DNA from: Noviherbaspirillum humi
GTDB taxonomy: Bacteria; Pseudomonadota; Gammaproteobacteria; Burkholderiales; Burkholderiaceae_D
Direction: 5' to 3'
DNA length: 64,000 nt
Assembly (NCBI RefSeq): GCF_900188095.1
Contig: NZ_FZOT01000019.1
Span: forward strand, 26,244-90,243
Below, one piece after another: positions 48,874 through 57,442 of the stretch. Both the position numbers and the translations under genes were made by a program. Position 1 is the stretch's first letter. Each line of letters starts with the position of its first letter. The notes below the pieces were generated by a model that saw nothing but the letters and a program-made list of their open reading frames with translations, was not told the origin of the DNA and did no database searches.

Positions 48874-49197
48874 TCAGGCCGACGCCCTTGCCCAGTAATC
48901 GATCACCAGGGAACGCGCCAGGCACTCCCCGAGGCGCGCCACGAAGGCCTGATGCGCCGGATGCGTGAGATAGGCATCCCGGTCCTCGGCGCTGGCGAAG
49001 CTCAGCGTGAAGCAGTGCGTGAAGCCATCATTCAAGCCTTCCGGGCTGACATTGCTGCCCCATTCGAACTGGCGGATGCCCGGCATGGCCTGCGGCAGGG
49101 CGGCGAAACGGCTGACGGTGTCGTTGACCTGCTCGGCGCTGGCTTCCTGCTTGAAGGCGAACAGCACCACATGGCGAAGAACGGCGGGAGATTCCAT
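48874..49197 (-). CDS. Dabb-domain (stress-responsive alpha/beta barrel) protein
   Basis: 107 aa, a single Dabb domain: LRHVVLFAFKQEASAEQVND at the start, EWGSNVSPEGLNDGFTHCF in the middle, then ASAEDRDAYLTHPAHQAFV. These dimeric ferredoxin-like proteins occur in stress responses and in small polyketide or aromatic chemistry. The gene is convergent with the preceding small protein gene. Confidence 0.85.
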   Translation of the reverse strand: MESPAVLRHVVLFAFKQEASAEQVNDTVSRFAALPQAMPGIRQFEWGSNVSPEGLNDGFTHCFTLSFASAEDRDAYLTHPAHQAFVARLGECLARSLVIDYWARASA

Positions 49198-49383
49198 AAC
49201 GGTCCAGGCGAGAGTTGAGCGAAGCGGCCGTCCCGCATGGACGCCGCATGCGCAGCATCATGCAGGCAACGGCATCGCGCCTTGCGCGCACGCAGAAGCC
49301 GAACGCGCAGATCGTGAAGAATGGAAGCGCAGCCTTGTTTCGCCCGGGAACGAGTTGCTGCCCGAAGGTCTCCATCGGCCCCT

Positions 49384-49487
49384 ATCGCTCTCAATCGCTC
49401 TCAATCGCTCTCAATCGGTCTCAATCGGTCTCAATCGGTCTCAATCGGTCTCAATCGGTCTCAATCGGTCTCAATCGGTCTCAATCG
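49384..49487. repeat. Tandem array of a 10-bp unit, about ten copies
   Basis: Unit TCAATCGGTC (first copies TCAATCGCTC), perfectly head-to-tail with a 10-bp period from about 49384 to 49487. It ends 33 bp before the start of the small membrane protein gene, in the interval where that gene's promoter or leader should lie. The period equals one helical turn, so any protein recognising the unit would be arrayed on one face of the DNA. The array is not CRISPR-like, since it has no spacers. It can also be read as SQSVSIGLNR repeats in an open frame, but that is a by-product of the period. Confidence 0.9.
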
Positions 49488-49519
49488 CAAAGCTAGCTCA
49501 GTGGAAAGGCTGTGTACTC

Positions 49520-49810
49520 ATGAAACTCGGAAAAAGACAAAATGCCGCCTATGTCAGGGAGGAAGGTCCGTTCTCGCAGCGTTCGCTGCTGATGGGCACG
49601 GCCGCCGGCGTGGCGGTGTTCATCGGACTGTCGCTGCTGCGGCGCCAGCACAACCTGCCGCGCGACCGCCGCTACGGCGACCGCCTGGTGGAGCGCCGCA
49701 ATCCGCTCAACCTGTTTCCGCTCGGATCTCATCCGCGCCGGCGCAGGATCGACCTGTCGGGCACGCATCCGCTGTTCGAGCGCCGCGCCTCCGCCTACGA
49801 GGCCGGTTGA
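49520..49810 (+). CDS. Small single-pass membrane protein
   Basis: 96 aa from the ATG at 49520. One membrane helix (SLLMGTAAGVAVFIGLSLL, about 22-40) with a very basic C-terminal side (RDRRYGDRLVERRN, RRRR), so the tail should be cytoplasmic. No known domain. The 10-bp repeat array ends 33 bp upstream and may control it. The open frame continues leftward through the array, so the start is not certain. Confidence 0.55.
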   Translation: MKLGKRQNAAYVREEGPFSQRSLLMGTAAGVAVFIGLSLLRRQHNLPRDRRYGDRLVERRNPLNLFPLGSHPRRRRIDLSGTHPLFERRASAYEAG

Positions 49811-49987
49811 CGCTTCCGTCAATGCCGCTTCGGGCCGCCGGACGATTTCGCCTTGCGCCAGCACGCCCCGATTCCTCTTTCCTCCTTCGCATCTTCCGGG
49901 CGGCATTGGCCGCCTCTTCCCCGGCTATACTGTCGGTCCCGAAGACTGTCACCCGTGAAGCGCCGCCGCGGCGCAGGCAAACAAGCA

Positions 49988-50584
49988 ATGATGCAAAAGG
50001 CAAGATACGGCTTTCCGCTGGCAGGCGCGTTGCTGGCACTGGGCGCCTGTTCCACCGTCACGCCGCAGGCTGGGTCGGATACGCTGAAGGACGAATTCAC
50101 CACCACCGACATCTACAGCTACAGCTTCGCCGGCCCGCCCCAGGCCGCATGCGAAGCTGCTCGGCGCGCCCTGCTCAGCCAGGGTTACCTGATCAATGAA
50201 GCGCGTCCGGACTCGGTGCGCGGCAACAAGAATTTCCAGCAGGGAAGCGACGAGCACATCAAGATCGAGTTCAACGTCGTGTGCGCGCCCAACAGCAAGG
50301 GCAGCAATGCCACGACCGCCTTCGCCAATGCGGTGAAGGACCGTTACTCGCTGAAGAAATCCATCCAGTCGGCCAACCTCGGCGTGAGCGTGCTCGGCTC
50401 CCTCTCCCTCCCGCTCGGCACCAGCAACGAGATGATGGTCAAGATCGCCAGCGAGACCATCGCCTCGCGCAAGTTCTATCACGACTTCTTTTCCCTAGTG
50501 GACCGCTATCTCGACTTCGACCCGGCGGCGCCGGAAGCGTCGCCCGAGCCCGCCGACACCGGCAAGGCCGCCGATTTCCGCTAG
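49988..50584 (+). CDS. DUF2242-type lipoprotein
   Basis: 198 aa. Signal peptide with lipobox LGAC (Cys21). The mature protein matches the DUF2242 family found in Burkholderiales: a conserved segment around CEAARRALLSQGYLINEARPDSVRG, KIEFNVVCAP, and LPLGTSNEMMVKIASETI near the end. The family is unstudied but restricted to envelope lipoproteins. Two consecutive Met codons are possible starts. It lies 164 bp before the phytochrome gene on the same strand. Confidence 0.8.
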   Translation: MMQKARYGFPLAGALLALGACSTVTPQAGSDTLKDEFTTTDIYSYSFAGPPQAACEAARRALLSQGYLINEARPDSVRGNKNFQQGSDEHIKIEFNVVCAPNSKGSNATTAFANAVKDRYSLKKSIQSANLGVSVLGSLSLPLGTSNEMMVKIASETIASRKFYHDFFSLVDRYLDFDPAAPEASPEPADTGKAADFR

Positions 50585-50748
50585 CAAACGCCTCCCGGGG
50601 CCGGGCCAGCCCGAGAGAAGTTGGCAACGAAACAAATGCCGTGCCAAATGGTCAAGTACAAGCGACCAGTCGTTTTCCGCCGTTCCGCTCGCTGCCTGGG
50701 CAGCGGCCTGGCGCACGAACTCCCCAGTCACCGCGCGCCTTTCCATCC

Positions 50749-53700
50749 ATGCAGCCAATCAAAGAAACGGACCTCAGCAACTGCGACAAGGAACCGATCC
50801 ACATTCCCGGCATGATTCAGCCGTTCGGCGCGCTGCTGGTGGTGGAGCGGGCGACCTGGCGCATCGTGCAGGCAAGCGACAACCTCCCCGGCATGCTGGG
50901 CATGCGCCTCGACGAGGCGCTCGGCGCGCCGCTCGACGCGGTGATCGGCGCCGAAGTGACGCGGCAGCTGCAGACGGTGCTGGAAAAAGGCGAGCTGCAT
51001 TCGGTGTCGCCGGCGCGCATCCGGCTGCCCGGCAACGGCCGCCTCTACCATCTGCTTTACCACGTCAGCAATCAGCACCTGCTGGCGGAGTTCGAGCCGA
51101 TCGACATCGATCCGCAGGCCGGCATCACGCCGCTGCAGGGCGACCTGCCGTTCCGCGAGATCGACGAATGCGACAGCCATGAAGCGCTGTGCGCGCTGAT
51201 GGTCCGCGAGGTGCGGCGCCTGACCGGCTACGACCGGGTGATCGCCTACCGCTTCGACGAGGACTGGCATGGCGTGGTGATCGCCGAAGAGGACAACGGC
51301 CGCTATGCGGAATCCTTTCTCGGCCACCACTTCCCCGCTTCCGACATTCCAGTCCCGGCGCGCAAGCTGTTCACCCTGAATCGGCTGCGCATCATTCCGG
51401 ACATCCATTACCAGCCGGCGGCGTTGGTGCCGCCGCGCACGCCGGGGGATGAGCAGCCGCTGGACATGACCTACTGCCTGCTGCGCAGCGTCTCGCCGAT
51501 CCACCTCGAATACCTGGCCAACATGGACGTGCGCGCCTCGCTGACGATTTCGCTCATGCATGGCGAACGGTTGTGGGGCATGGTCACTTGCCATCACGCC
51601 ACGCCCTACAAGCCGGAGCCGGCGGCGCGCCTGCGCTGCAAGGTGCTGGCGGAGCTGGCTTCCTACGCCATCAGCGACATCGACCGCCGGCGCACCACCG
51701 CCATCGCCGATCAGCGGCGCCAGGAACTGGCGCGCATTCGCGACTGGCTTGCCAGCCATGACCGCATTCTCGACGGCATGGAGGCCATCGCTTCGCAAGT
51801 GCTGACGGCGCTCGACAGCGATACCGTCGCCATCAGCCTGCAGGGCCACCTCATCGAGCTGGGCACGCCGCTGCCGCAGGAAGCGCTGGAACGCATCCGC
51901 GCGGCCATGGCGCGCGACGAATCCGCCGAGATCGTCCACACGCGCCACCTCGCCGGTCTGGATGCCAGCCTCTCGGCGGTGGCGCCGCTGGCCAGCGGCG
52001 CGCTCTATACCCGGCTGGACAAACATGGCTACCTGCTGGCCCTGCGGCGCGAGATCGTCGAGTCGCGCATCTGGGCCGGCAATCCCAACAAGCCGGTCGA
52101 TTACGATCCAAAGGCGCGGCTGCATCCGCGCAAATCCTTCGCGCAATGGCAGGAGCAGGTACGCGGGCACACCCGCCGCTGGCGGCCGCTGGACCTGGAA
52201 GCGGCAATGGAGTTCAGCCGACTGATCCTGGAGCGGCATGAGCAGCTGGCGCGCCAGCGCTTCGAGAGCGCGCTGCGCATCGAGCGCGACCGCAGCCGCG
52301 CCATCCTGGAAACCATGACCGAAGGCTTCATGCTGCTGGCATATGACCTGCGCATCCTGCAGATCAATCCCGAGGGGCTGCGCCTGCTGCCGGAAACGTC
52401 CGCCGGCGTCCTCGGTTTGCCGCTGTGGCAGGTCTGGCCGGGAATCGAGCATGGCCCGCTGGGCGAATTCTTCCGCCGCGCGGTCACGCTGCGCATCCCG
52501 GCCAGCATGGAGCACGTGCAGGAGCGGGACGGCGCGCCGGCATGGCTCGATGTCCGGGTCTACTGGTCCGGCGACGGCCTGGCGGTGTTCTTCCGCGATG
52601 TGACCGAGCGCAAGCGGGCGGAGCAGGCGCTGCGCCGCCTCAACGACACGCTGGAGGAAAGGGTGGCGGAGCGCACCGCCGAACTGGCGCATGCGCATGA
52701 ACAGCTGCACCAGAGTCAGAAGATGGAAGCGCTGGGCCAGCTCACCGGCGGCATTGCGCACGACTTCAACAACCTGCTGGCCGGCATCGTCAGCAGCCTG
52801 GACCTGATGCGCATCCGCCTCGCCCAGGGGCGCCCTGACCACCTGTCGCGCTATATCGAAACCGCCGGCGCCTCGGCGGAAAAGGCGGCGGCGCTGACGC
52901 ACCGGCTGCTGGCCTTTTCGCGCCGCCAGACGCTGGCGCCCAAGCCGACCGACGTAAATCGCCTGGCATCGTCGCTGCAGGACCTGATCCAGCGCACCGT
53001 CGGTCCCGGCATCGAGGTCCGCACCGAACTCGCGCCCGACCTGTGGCTGACGCTGTGCGACCCGAACCAGCTGGAAAACGCGTTGCTGAACCTGGCGATC
53101 AACAGCCGCGACGCCATGCCCGGCGGCGGCCTGCTGCGCATCGTCAGCGCCAACGTCGCCGTTCCGCGCGGCCGCGGCAAACGCCGCGCCGCCGCCGGCC
53201 AGGAACACGACGCCGATCTGGCGCCGGGCGACTACGTGATGCTGGCGGTGGCCGACAGCGGCTCCGGCATGCCGCCGGAAGTGGCGCGGCGCGCTTTCGA
53301 ACCCTTCTACACCACCAAGCCCAGCGGCAAGGGCACCGGCCTGGGCCTGGCGATGATCTACAGCTTCGTCACCCAGTCCGGCGGGCAGGCGCGCATCCAT
53401 TCGGCGCCGGGAGCAGGCACCGAAGTCCGGCTGTACCTGCCGCGACACGCCGGCCAGGATGCCGCCGTCTTGGGCGCCGGCACGGCGGCGGCACCGCTGG
53501 CAAGCATGCGCCGGGCCCAGGTGCTGATCGTCGACGACGAACCGGACCTGCGGCTGCTGCTGTCTGAACTGGTGACCGAGCTCGGGCATGACGCGCTGCA
53601 TGCGCACGACGCCGCTTCGGCAATGCGCTGCCTGCGCGGCCGGCACCGCTTCGATCTGCTGATTACCGACATCGGACTGCCGGGCGGGGTCAGCGGCGCC

Positions 53701-53889
53701 GAGCTGGCGGCGCAGGCGCGGGCGCTGTTACCCGAACTGAAGATCATCTTCATCACCGGCTACGGCGACAAGACGCCGCTGCTCGACGGCCGGCTGGACC
53801 AGCAGGCCAGCGTCATCACCAAGCCGTTCAGCGTGGACGACCTCGCGCGCCAGATCACCGCCATTCTCGACGTCGGCGTCGGCCGATAG
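50749..53889 (+). CDS. bphP: Bacteriophytochrome hybrid histidine kinase
   Basis: 1046 aa. The biliverdin-binding Cys12 (NCDKEPIHIPG) opens the PAS domain. The GAF domain (about 145-310) has FPASDIP at about 194-200, and the PHY domain (about 320-505) has the tongue motif PRKSF near 460, so the photosensory module is complete. A further PAS domain (about 515-625) and a coiled helix precede HisKA with His671 (GGIAHDFNNLLAG) and HATPase_c (GTGLGLAMIYSFV). A C-terminal receiver has phospho-acceptor Asp974 (TDIGLP). This is a red/far-red light-regulated kinase, longer than the usual 720-750 aa because of the extra PAS and receiver. No heme oxygenase gene (bphO) is near. No ribosome-binding site is obvious. 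Confidence 0.93.
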   Translation: MQPIKETDLSNCDKEPIHIPGMIQPFGALLVVERATWRIVQASDNLPGMLGMRLDEALGAPLDAVIGAEVTRQLQTVLEKGELHSVSPARIRLPGNGRLYHLLYHVSNQHLLAEFEPIDIDPQAGITPLQGDLPFREIDECDSHEALCALMVREVRRLTGYDRVIAYRFDEDWHGVVIAEEDNGRYAESFLGHHFPASDIPVPARKLFTLNRLRIIPDIHYQPAALVPPRTPGDEQPLDMTYCLLRSVSPIHLEYLANMDVRASLTISLMHGERLWGMVTCHHATPYKPEPAARLRCKVLAELASYAISDIDRRRTTAIADQRRQELARIRDWLASHDRILDGMEAIASQVLTALDSDTVAISLQGHLIELGTPLPQEALERIRAAMARDESAEIVHTRHLAGLDASLSAVAPLASGALYTRLDKHGYLLALRREIVESRIWAGNPNKPVDYDPKARLHPRKSFAQWQEQVRGHTRRWRPLDLEAAMEFSRLILERHEQLARQRFESALRIERDRSRAILETMTEGFMLLAYDLRILQINPEGLRLLPETSAGVLGLPLWQVWPGIEHGPLGEFFRRAVTLRIPASMEHVQERDGAPAWLDVRVYWSGDGLAVFFRDVTERKRAEQALRRLNDTLEERVAERTAELAHAHEQLHQSQKMEALGQLTGGIAHDFNNLLAGIVSSLDLMRIRLAQGRPDHLSRYIETAGASAEKAAALTHRLLAFSRRQTLAPKPTDVNRLASSLQDLIQRTVGPGIEVRTELAPDLWLTLCDPNQLENALLNLAINSRDAMPGGGLLRIVSANVAVPRGRGKRRAAAGQEHDADLAPGDYVMLAVADSGSGMPPEVARRAFEPFYTTKPSGKGTGLGLAMIYSFVTQSGGQARIHSAPGAGTEVRLYLPRHAGQDAAVLGAGTAAAPLASMRRAQVLIVDDEPDLRLLLSELVTELGHDALHAHDAASAMRCLRGRHRFDLLITDIGLPGGVSGAELAAQARALLPELKIIFITGYGDKTPLLDGRLDQQASVITKPFSVDDLARQITAILDVGVGR

Positions 53890-54142
53890 CGTCCGATAAC
53901 GGCCGCCGGCGCCTGATCGGATGGGATGCGCGCGGCCTTCCCGGACCGGCGCTCGGCTCCGCCCTGGGCGGAACGGCCAGCCGCGCCTTGCTTAATCTCA
54001 TCCGCATGATTTTCCTGCCGAACGCGCTTGTCCTGCTTCATGGCGCCGCGTCCGCGCGCATGAGCGCTCGCAAATTTCCAGGCGGCCCCGTCCCTATACT
54101 TTTTCATGTCGGGCAACCACAAGCATCCACCAGGGAGCATGC

Positions 54143-54343
54143 ATGAACGAAATCGAACGGCTGCGGGCGATGGCACGGGAAGCCATCGTGGAGTATTACC
54201 GCGAAATGCAGGCAGGGCGCAATCCTTCCTACCCGCGCTGGGTCAACGACGCGCTGGAAGTCTGCAAGAAAGCGGAGATCGGCCGCCAGTTCAGCTACCT
54301 GCATGAATTGCGCGTGCAGACCAAGCGCCTGACGCAGCGCTGA
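54143..54343 (+). CDS. Small helical protein
   Basis: 66 aa, ATG behind CAGGGAGCATGC. Charged helices (IERLRAMAREAIVEYYREMQ, then ALEVCKKAEIG). No known domain; it may form a two-gene unit with the following small zinc-ribbon gene, 43 bp downstream. Confidence 0.55.
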   Translation: MNEIERLRAMAREAIVEYYREMQAGRNPSYPRWVNDALEVCKKAEIGRQFSYLHELRVQTKRLTQR

Positions 54344-54386
54344 TCCCCATCTCACACGATAAAAACGAGAAAACCGGAAAGACATC

Positions 54387-54566
54387 ATGAGCTATACACG
54401 CATCGGCAACGCACTGATCCAGAAATGCAACCAGTGCGGCCGCCAGAACGAATGGAACGACAGCGAATGCCCCGGCTGCCATGTCAAGCGGCGCCCCTGG
54501 CTGATGTTCGCCGCCGGGCTGCTGGTCACGCTGTTCATGTTCAGCGCCGTAGCGAGCCTGGCCTGA
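54387..54566 (+). CDS. Small membrane protein with N-terminal zinc ribbon
   Basis: 59 aa. Two Cys pairs, CNQCG and CPGCH, 14 residues apart, make a rubredoxin-like zinc ribbon at about 14-32. One membrane helix (PWLMFAAGLLVTLFMFSAVA) ends the protein. The ribbon should face the cytoplasm. Unrecognised family; the short gene is easy to miss but its Cys spacing and preceding GGAAAGACATC support it. Confidence 0.65.
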   Translation: MSYTRIGNALIQKCNQCGRQNEWNDSECPGCHVKRRPWLMFAAGLLVTLFMFSAVASLA

Positions 54567-54645
54567 CGGCGAGCGGGACATCTAGCCCCACGGCCGCCGG
54601 CAAACCGCTCTACAATCCCTGCTTCGGTCAGAAGCAAGGATCACG

Positions 54646-56319
54646 ATGAATCAGCCCGCCGGCACGCCCCGCCCCGCCGCCACCCTCATCCCGGTGCGCG
54701 ACGGCCCGCAAGGCCTGGAAGTCTTCATGATGCAGCGCACCCACCAGGCCGCCTTCGTCCCGGGCGGCTATGTGTTTCCGGGCGGCGCGGTCGATAACAG
54801 CGACCATGATCCCGCCTATGCCGCGCACTGCCCCGGCTTCGATGATGCGGCGGCGAGCGCCATGCTGTCCCTGCCCGCCGGCGGCCTTGCCTTCTTCGTC
54901 GCCGCCATCCGCGAATGCTTCGAGGAAGCCGGCCTGCTGCTGGCCACGGGCGACGATGAAACCCTGGTGGAATTCGGGGAGGCCGATGGCGAAATGGTGG
55001 ACAGCCTGCGCCGCCGCATCGCCGGCGGCGATATCGGTTTCGCCGCCCTCTGCGCCGAACATGGCTGGCGCCTCGCCTTCGATAGGCTCGCCTACCTGGC
55101 GCACTGGACCACGCCGCTCGGCTCGCCGCGGCGCTTCGATACCCGCTTCTTCGTCGCCGTCGCGCCGCCGCGCCAGACCGGCAGCCATGACGACGGCGAA
55201 ACCATCGCGCATTGCTGGATACGGCCGGCCGACGCGCTGGAGCGGCAGCGCAGCGGCGAGTTCAGCATGATGTTTGCCACCGTCGCCACGCTGCGCAAGC
55301 TGGCGGCTTTCGAGACTGCCGACGCGCTGCTGCAGCATGCGCGCGAACTTACCGGCATCAGCATGATCCTGCCGCGCGTCTGCGCCAGCCGCGCCGGGCG
55401 CAAGGTACTGATTCCCGGCGACGCCGCCTATGCCGAGATCGGCCGGCTCGATCCGGAAGGGCGCGGCGACGCCTCCTGCGAAATCCTGCCCGGCGTGGCG
55501 ACCCGGCTGGCGCCCGGGCTGTGGCGCATTGCGGCGCCCAATCCCGGCTTCATGACCGGCCCCGGCACCAACAGCTATCTGCTGGACAGCGGCGACGGCT
55601 TCGCCGTCATCGATCCGGGGCCCGATGACGCCGGCCATGTGCAGGCGCTGCTCGACCATGCCGGCAGCAGGATCCGCTGGGTGCTGACTACCCACACCCA
55701 TCTCGATCATTCGCCGGCGGCGCAGCGGCTGCGCGAGCGAACGGGGGCGCAGCTGCTCGGCATGCCGGCGCCAGCCGCCGAGCGCCAGGACCAGGCCTAC
55801 CGGCCGGACCAGGTGCTGCGCGATGGCGAGATCGTCGAACTCGGCGCGGCAAGGCTGCAGGCATTGCATACGCCCGGGCATGCCTCCAACCACCTGTGTT
55901 ACCTGATGCCGTCCGAGCGGCTGCTGTTCACCGGCGACCACATCATGCAAGGCTCGACGGTGGTGATCAATCCGCCCGATGGCGACATGCGCGCCTACCT
56001 GGCGTCGCTGGCGGCGATCGAAAGCCTGGGCATCGACTGGTTCGCGCCCGGCCACGGCTTCCTCATGGCGCATCCGAAGCAGGTGATAGCGCGCATCCGC
56101 GCGCATCGCCTGCAGCGCGAGGCGAAAGTGCTGGACGCATTGCGGCAGCATGGCGAAGCGGAAGCAGAAACCTTGCTGGCGACGGTGTACGATGACGTCC
56201 CGGCGGCGCGCCATGCCATGGCGCTGCGCTCCCTGCTGGCGCATCTGCTGAAGCTGGAAGCGGAAGGCCATGCGCTGCGCAGCGAGCGTGGCGGCTCGTG
56301 GCGCAGCACCGGCCGGTGA
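54646..56319 (+). CDS. Fused Nudix hydrolase and metallo-beta-lactamase-fold protein
   Basis: 557 aa. The N-terminal half (about 1-245) is Nudix, with VPGGYVFPGGAVD and the box RECFEEAGLLLA (RExxEExGU). Its long insertion before the box resembles NUDT19-type acyl-CoA or nucleotide pyrophosphatases. The C-terminal half (about 280-550) is an MBL hydrolase with TTHTHLDHSPAAQRL (HxHxDH), HTPGHASNHLCYL and LFTGDHIMQGSTVV, close to the LACTB2-like group. The RNase/thioesterase-like C-terminal helices follow. One protein thus joins two hydrolases that could act in sequence on one metabolite. Substrates unknown. Confidence 0.85.
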   Translation: MNQPAGTPRPAATLIPVRDGPQGLEVFMMQRTHQAAFVPGGYVFPGGAVDNSDHDPAYAAHCPGFDDAAASAMLSLPAGGLAFFVAAIRECFEEAGLLLATGDDETLVEFGEADGEMVDSLRRRIAGGDIGFAALCAEHGWRLAFDRLAYLAHWTTPLGSPRRFDTRFFVAVAPPRQTGSHDDGETIAHCWIRPADALERQRSGEFSMMFATVATLRKLAAFETADALLQHARELTGISMILPRVCASRAGRKVLIPGDAAYAEIGRLDPEGRGDASCEILPGVATRLAPGLWRIAAPNPGFMTGPGTNSYLLDSGDGFAVIDPGPDDAGHVQALLDHAGSRIRWVLTTHTHLDHSPAAQRLRERTGAQLLGMPAPAAERQDQAYRPDQVLRDGEIVELGAARLQALHTPGHASNHLCYLMPSERLLFTGDHIMQGSTVVINPPDGDMRAYLASLAAIESLGIDWFAPGHGFLMAHPKQVIARIRAHRLQREAKVLDALRQHGEAEAETLLATVYDDVPAARHAMALRSLLAHLLKLEAEGHALRSERGGSWRSTGR

Positions 56320-56361
56320 AACCCGGCGGCGCCGAGTTCACGCCGCCACCCGGTCTCGGCC

Positions 56362-57237
56362 TCAACGCTGGCGCAGCCGCCTGATGGCCTGCTCCTTCAG
56401 CTTGGCTTCGATCTCGATCCACGGCGCCTCGGCATAGGACGAGGGCATGGCGTCGATGAAGTCCGAGTGGTGGCGGTCGTTGAAGGCGGACCGGCCATTC
56501 GAAATGTGCACCAGCTGCATGCCGGGATCGGGCCACGTATCGCGCGCCCGTCGCAGCATCTCGCCCACGCTCGGATGCTCATAGCTGGACAGGCTTTCCT
56601 TGATCACATGGTGATGGGCATCGAACACCATCGGCACGCCGGTAGCGTGGCAAATTTCCAGGATATCCTCGGCGCCATAGGCGTACTCGTCGTTCTCCAG
56701 CGCCAGGCGCAGGCGTATGCCGTCCGGCAGGTCGCCGATGCGTTCCATCATCTCGCGGCTGCGGCCGCCCTTGCCGCCGTGGATTTCCAGCACCGCCCAC
56801 GGCGAGCGCGGTTGCTGCAGCAAGTCCATGATGTTGGCATGCATGTCCAGGATCTTGATGCTGTTGGCGACCACGCCGGAGGAGTCGGAACTCAGCACCA
56901 CGAACTGGTCCGGATGCATGACGAGGCGGATGTCGTGCGCCAGCGCCTGCCGGCCGACGGCGGCGACATCGTCCGCCATGCGCTCCAGCACGTCGCGCCC
57001 CACCGGCTCATCCGAGAAGGGGAACAAGCTCGACGGCATGCGGTAAAGGGTGATGCCTTCCTGCCTGCAATAGGCCAGCGCCTGTGCCAGCCGCTGCAGG
57101 TTCGCCTGATACAGTTCCGCCAGCAATTGCTGCTGGGCTTCCGGCTCATGCTGGAGCAAGCGCTTGCGGGTGATGGTGCGATAGCGAACGTCATCTGACG
57201 TCGTGATGCAAACCAGCCCGAGTCGAGACATATCCAT
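56362..57237 (-). CDS. uvsE: UV damage endonuclease
   Basis: 291 aa. UvsE/UVDE TIM-barrel enzyme that nicks DNA 5' to UV photoproducts. Visible conserved parts are SRLGLVCITTSDDVRYRTIT, YRMPSSLFPFSD, MHPDQFVVLSS, LEIHGGKGG, LENDEYAY and MVFDAHHHVIKE, which carry the metal-binding His, Glu and Asp residues. Length matches bacterial UvsE. Starts divergently to the MFS gene across about 205 bp. It stands out as an alternative UV-repair gene a few kb from the light-sensor genes. Confidence 0.92.
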   Translation of the reverse strand: MDMSRLGLVCITTSDDVRYRTITRKRLLQHEPEAQQQLLAELYQANLQRLAQALAYCRQEGITLYRMPSSLFPFSDEPVGRDVLERMADDVAAVGRQALAHDIRLVMHPDQFVVLSSDSSGVVANSIKILDMHANIMDLLQQPRSPWAVLEIHGGKGGRSREMMERIGDLPDGIRLRLALENDEYAYGAEDILEICHATGVPMVFDAHHHVIKESLSSYEHPSVGEMLRRARDTWPDPGMQLVHISNGRSAFNDRHHSDFIDAMPSSYAEAPWIEIEAKLKEQAIRRLRQR

Positions 57238-57442
57238 GTGTGCGGGGCGGCATCATTGCCGCAGTTCAAACTGGAAAGCCGTTTGATGCCGGCATGCGGC
57301 CAAAGTGCCGCCGAAACCCCGATCGCCGGGCAAGCGCATGACGGGCGGCTGGCGCACGGCTTCCGAGCGTACAGGCACACGTACAGGCACAATGGGGCAA
57401 TGTCCCGCGCTACAATCCGGCGTCCATGCATTGCACCCTCTG

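Noticed and set aside
49384..49487. Possible CRISPR array
   Set aside because: The 10-bp units are directly adjacent with no spacers and no cas genes are near.
49491..49530. tRNA-like text (AGCTCAGTGGAAAGGC) after the repeat array
   Set aside because: It resembles a D-arm, but no matching anticodon stem, T-arm or acceptor stem follows; it overlaps the start of a coding gene.
50728..53646. Long minus-strand open frame across the phytochrome gene
   Set aside because: Antisense shadow; the plus-strand frame has a complete, motif-rich phytochrome.
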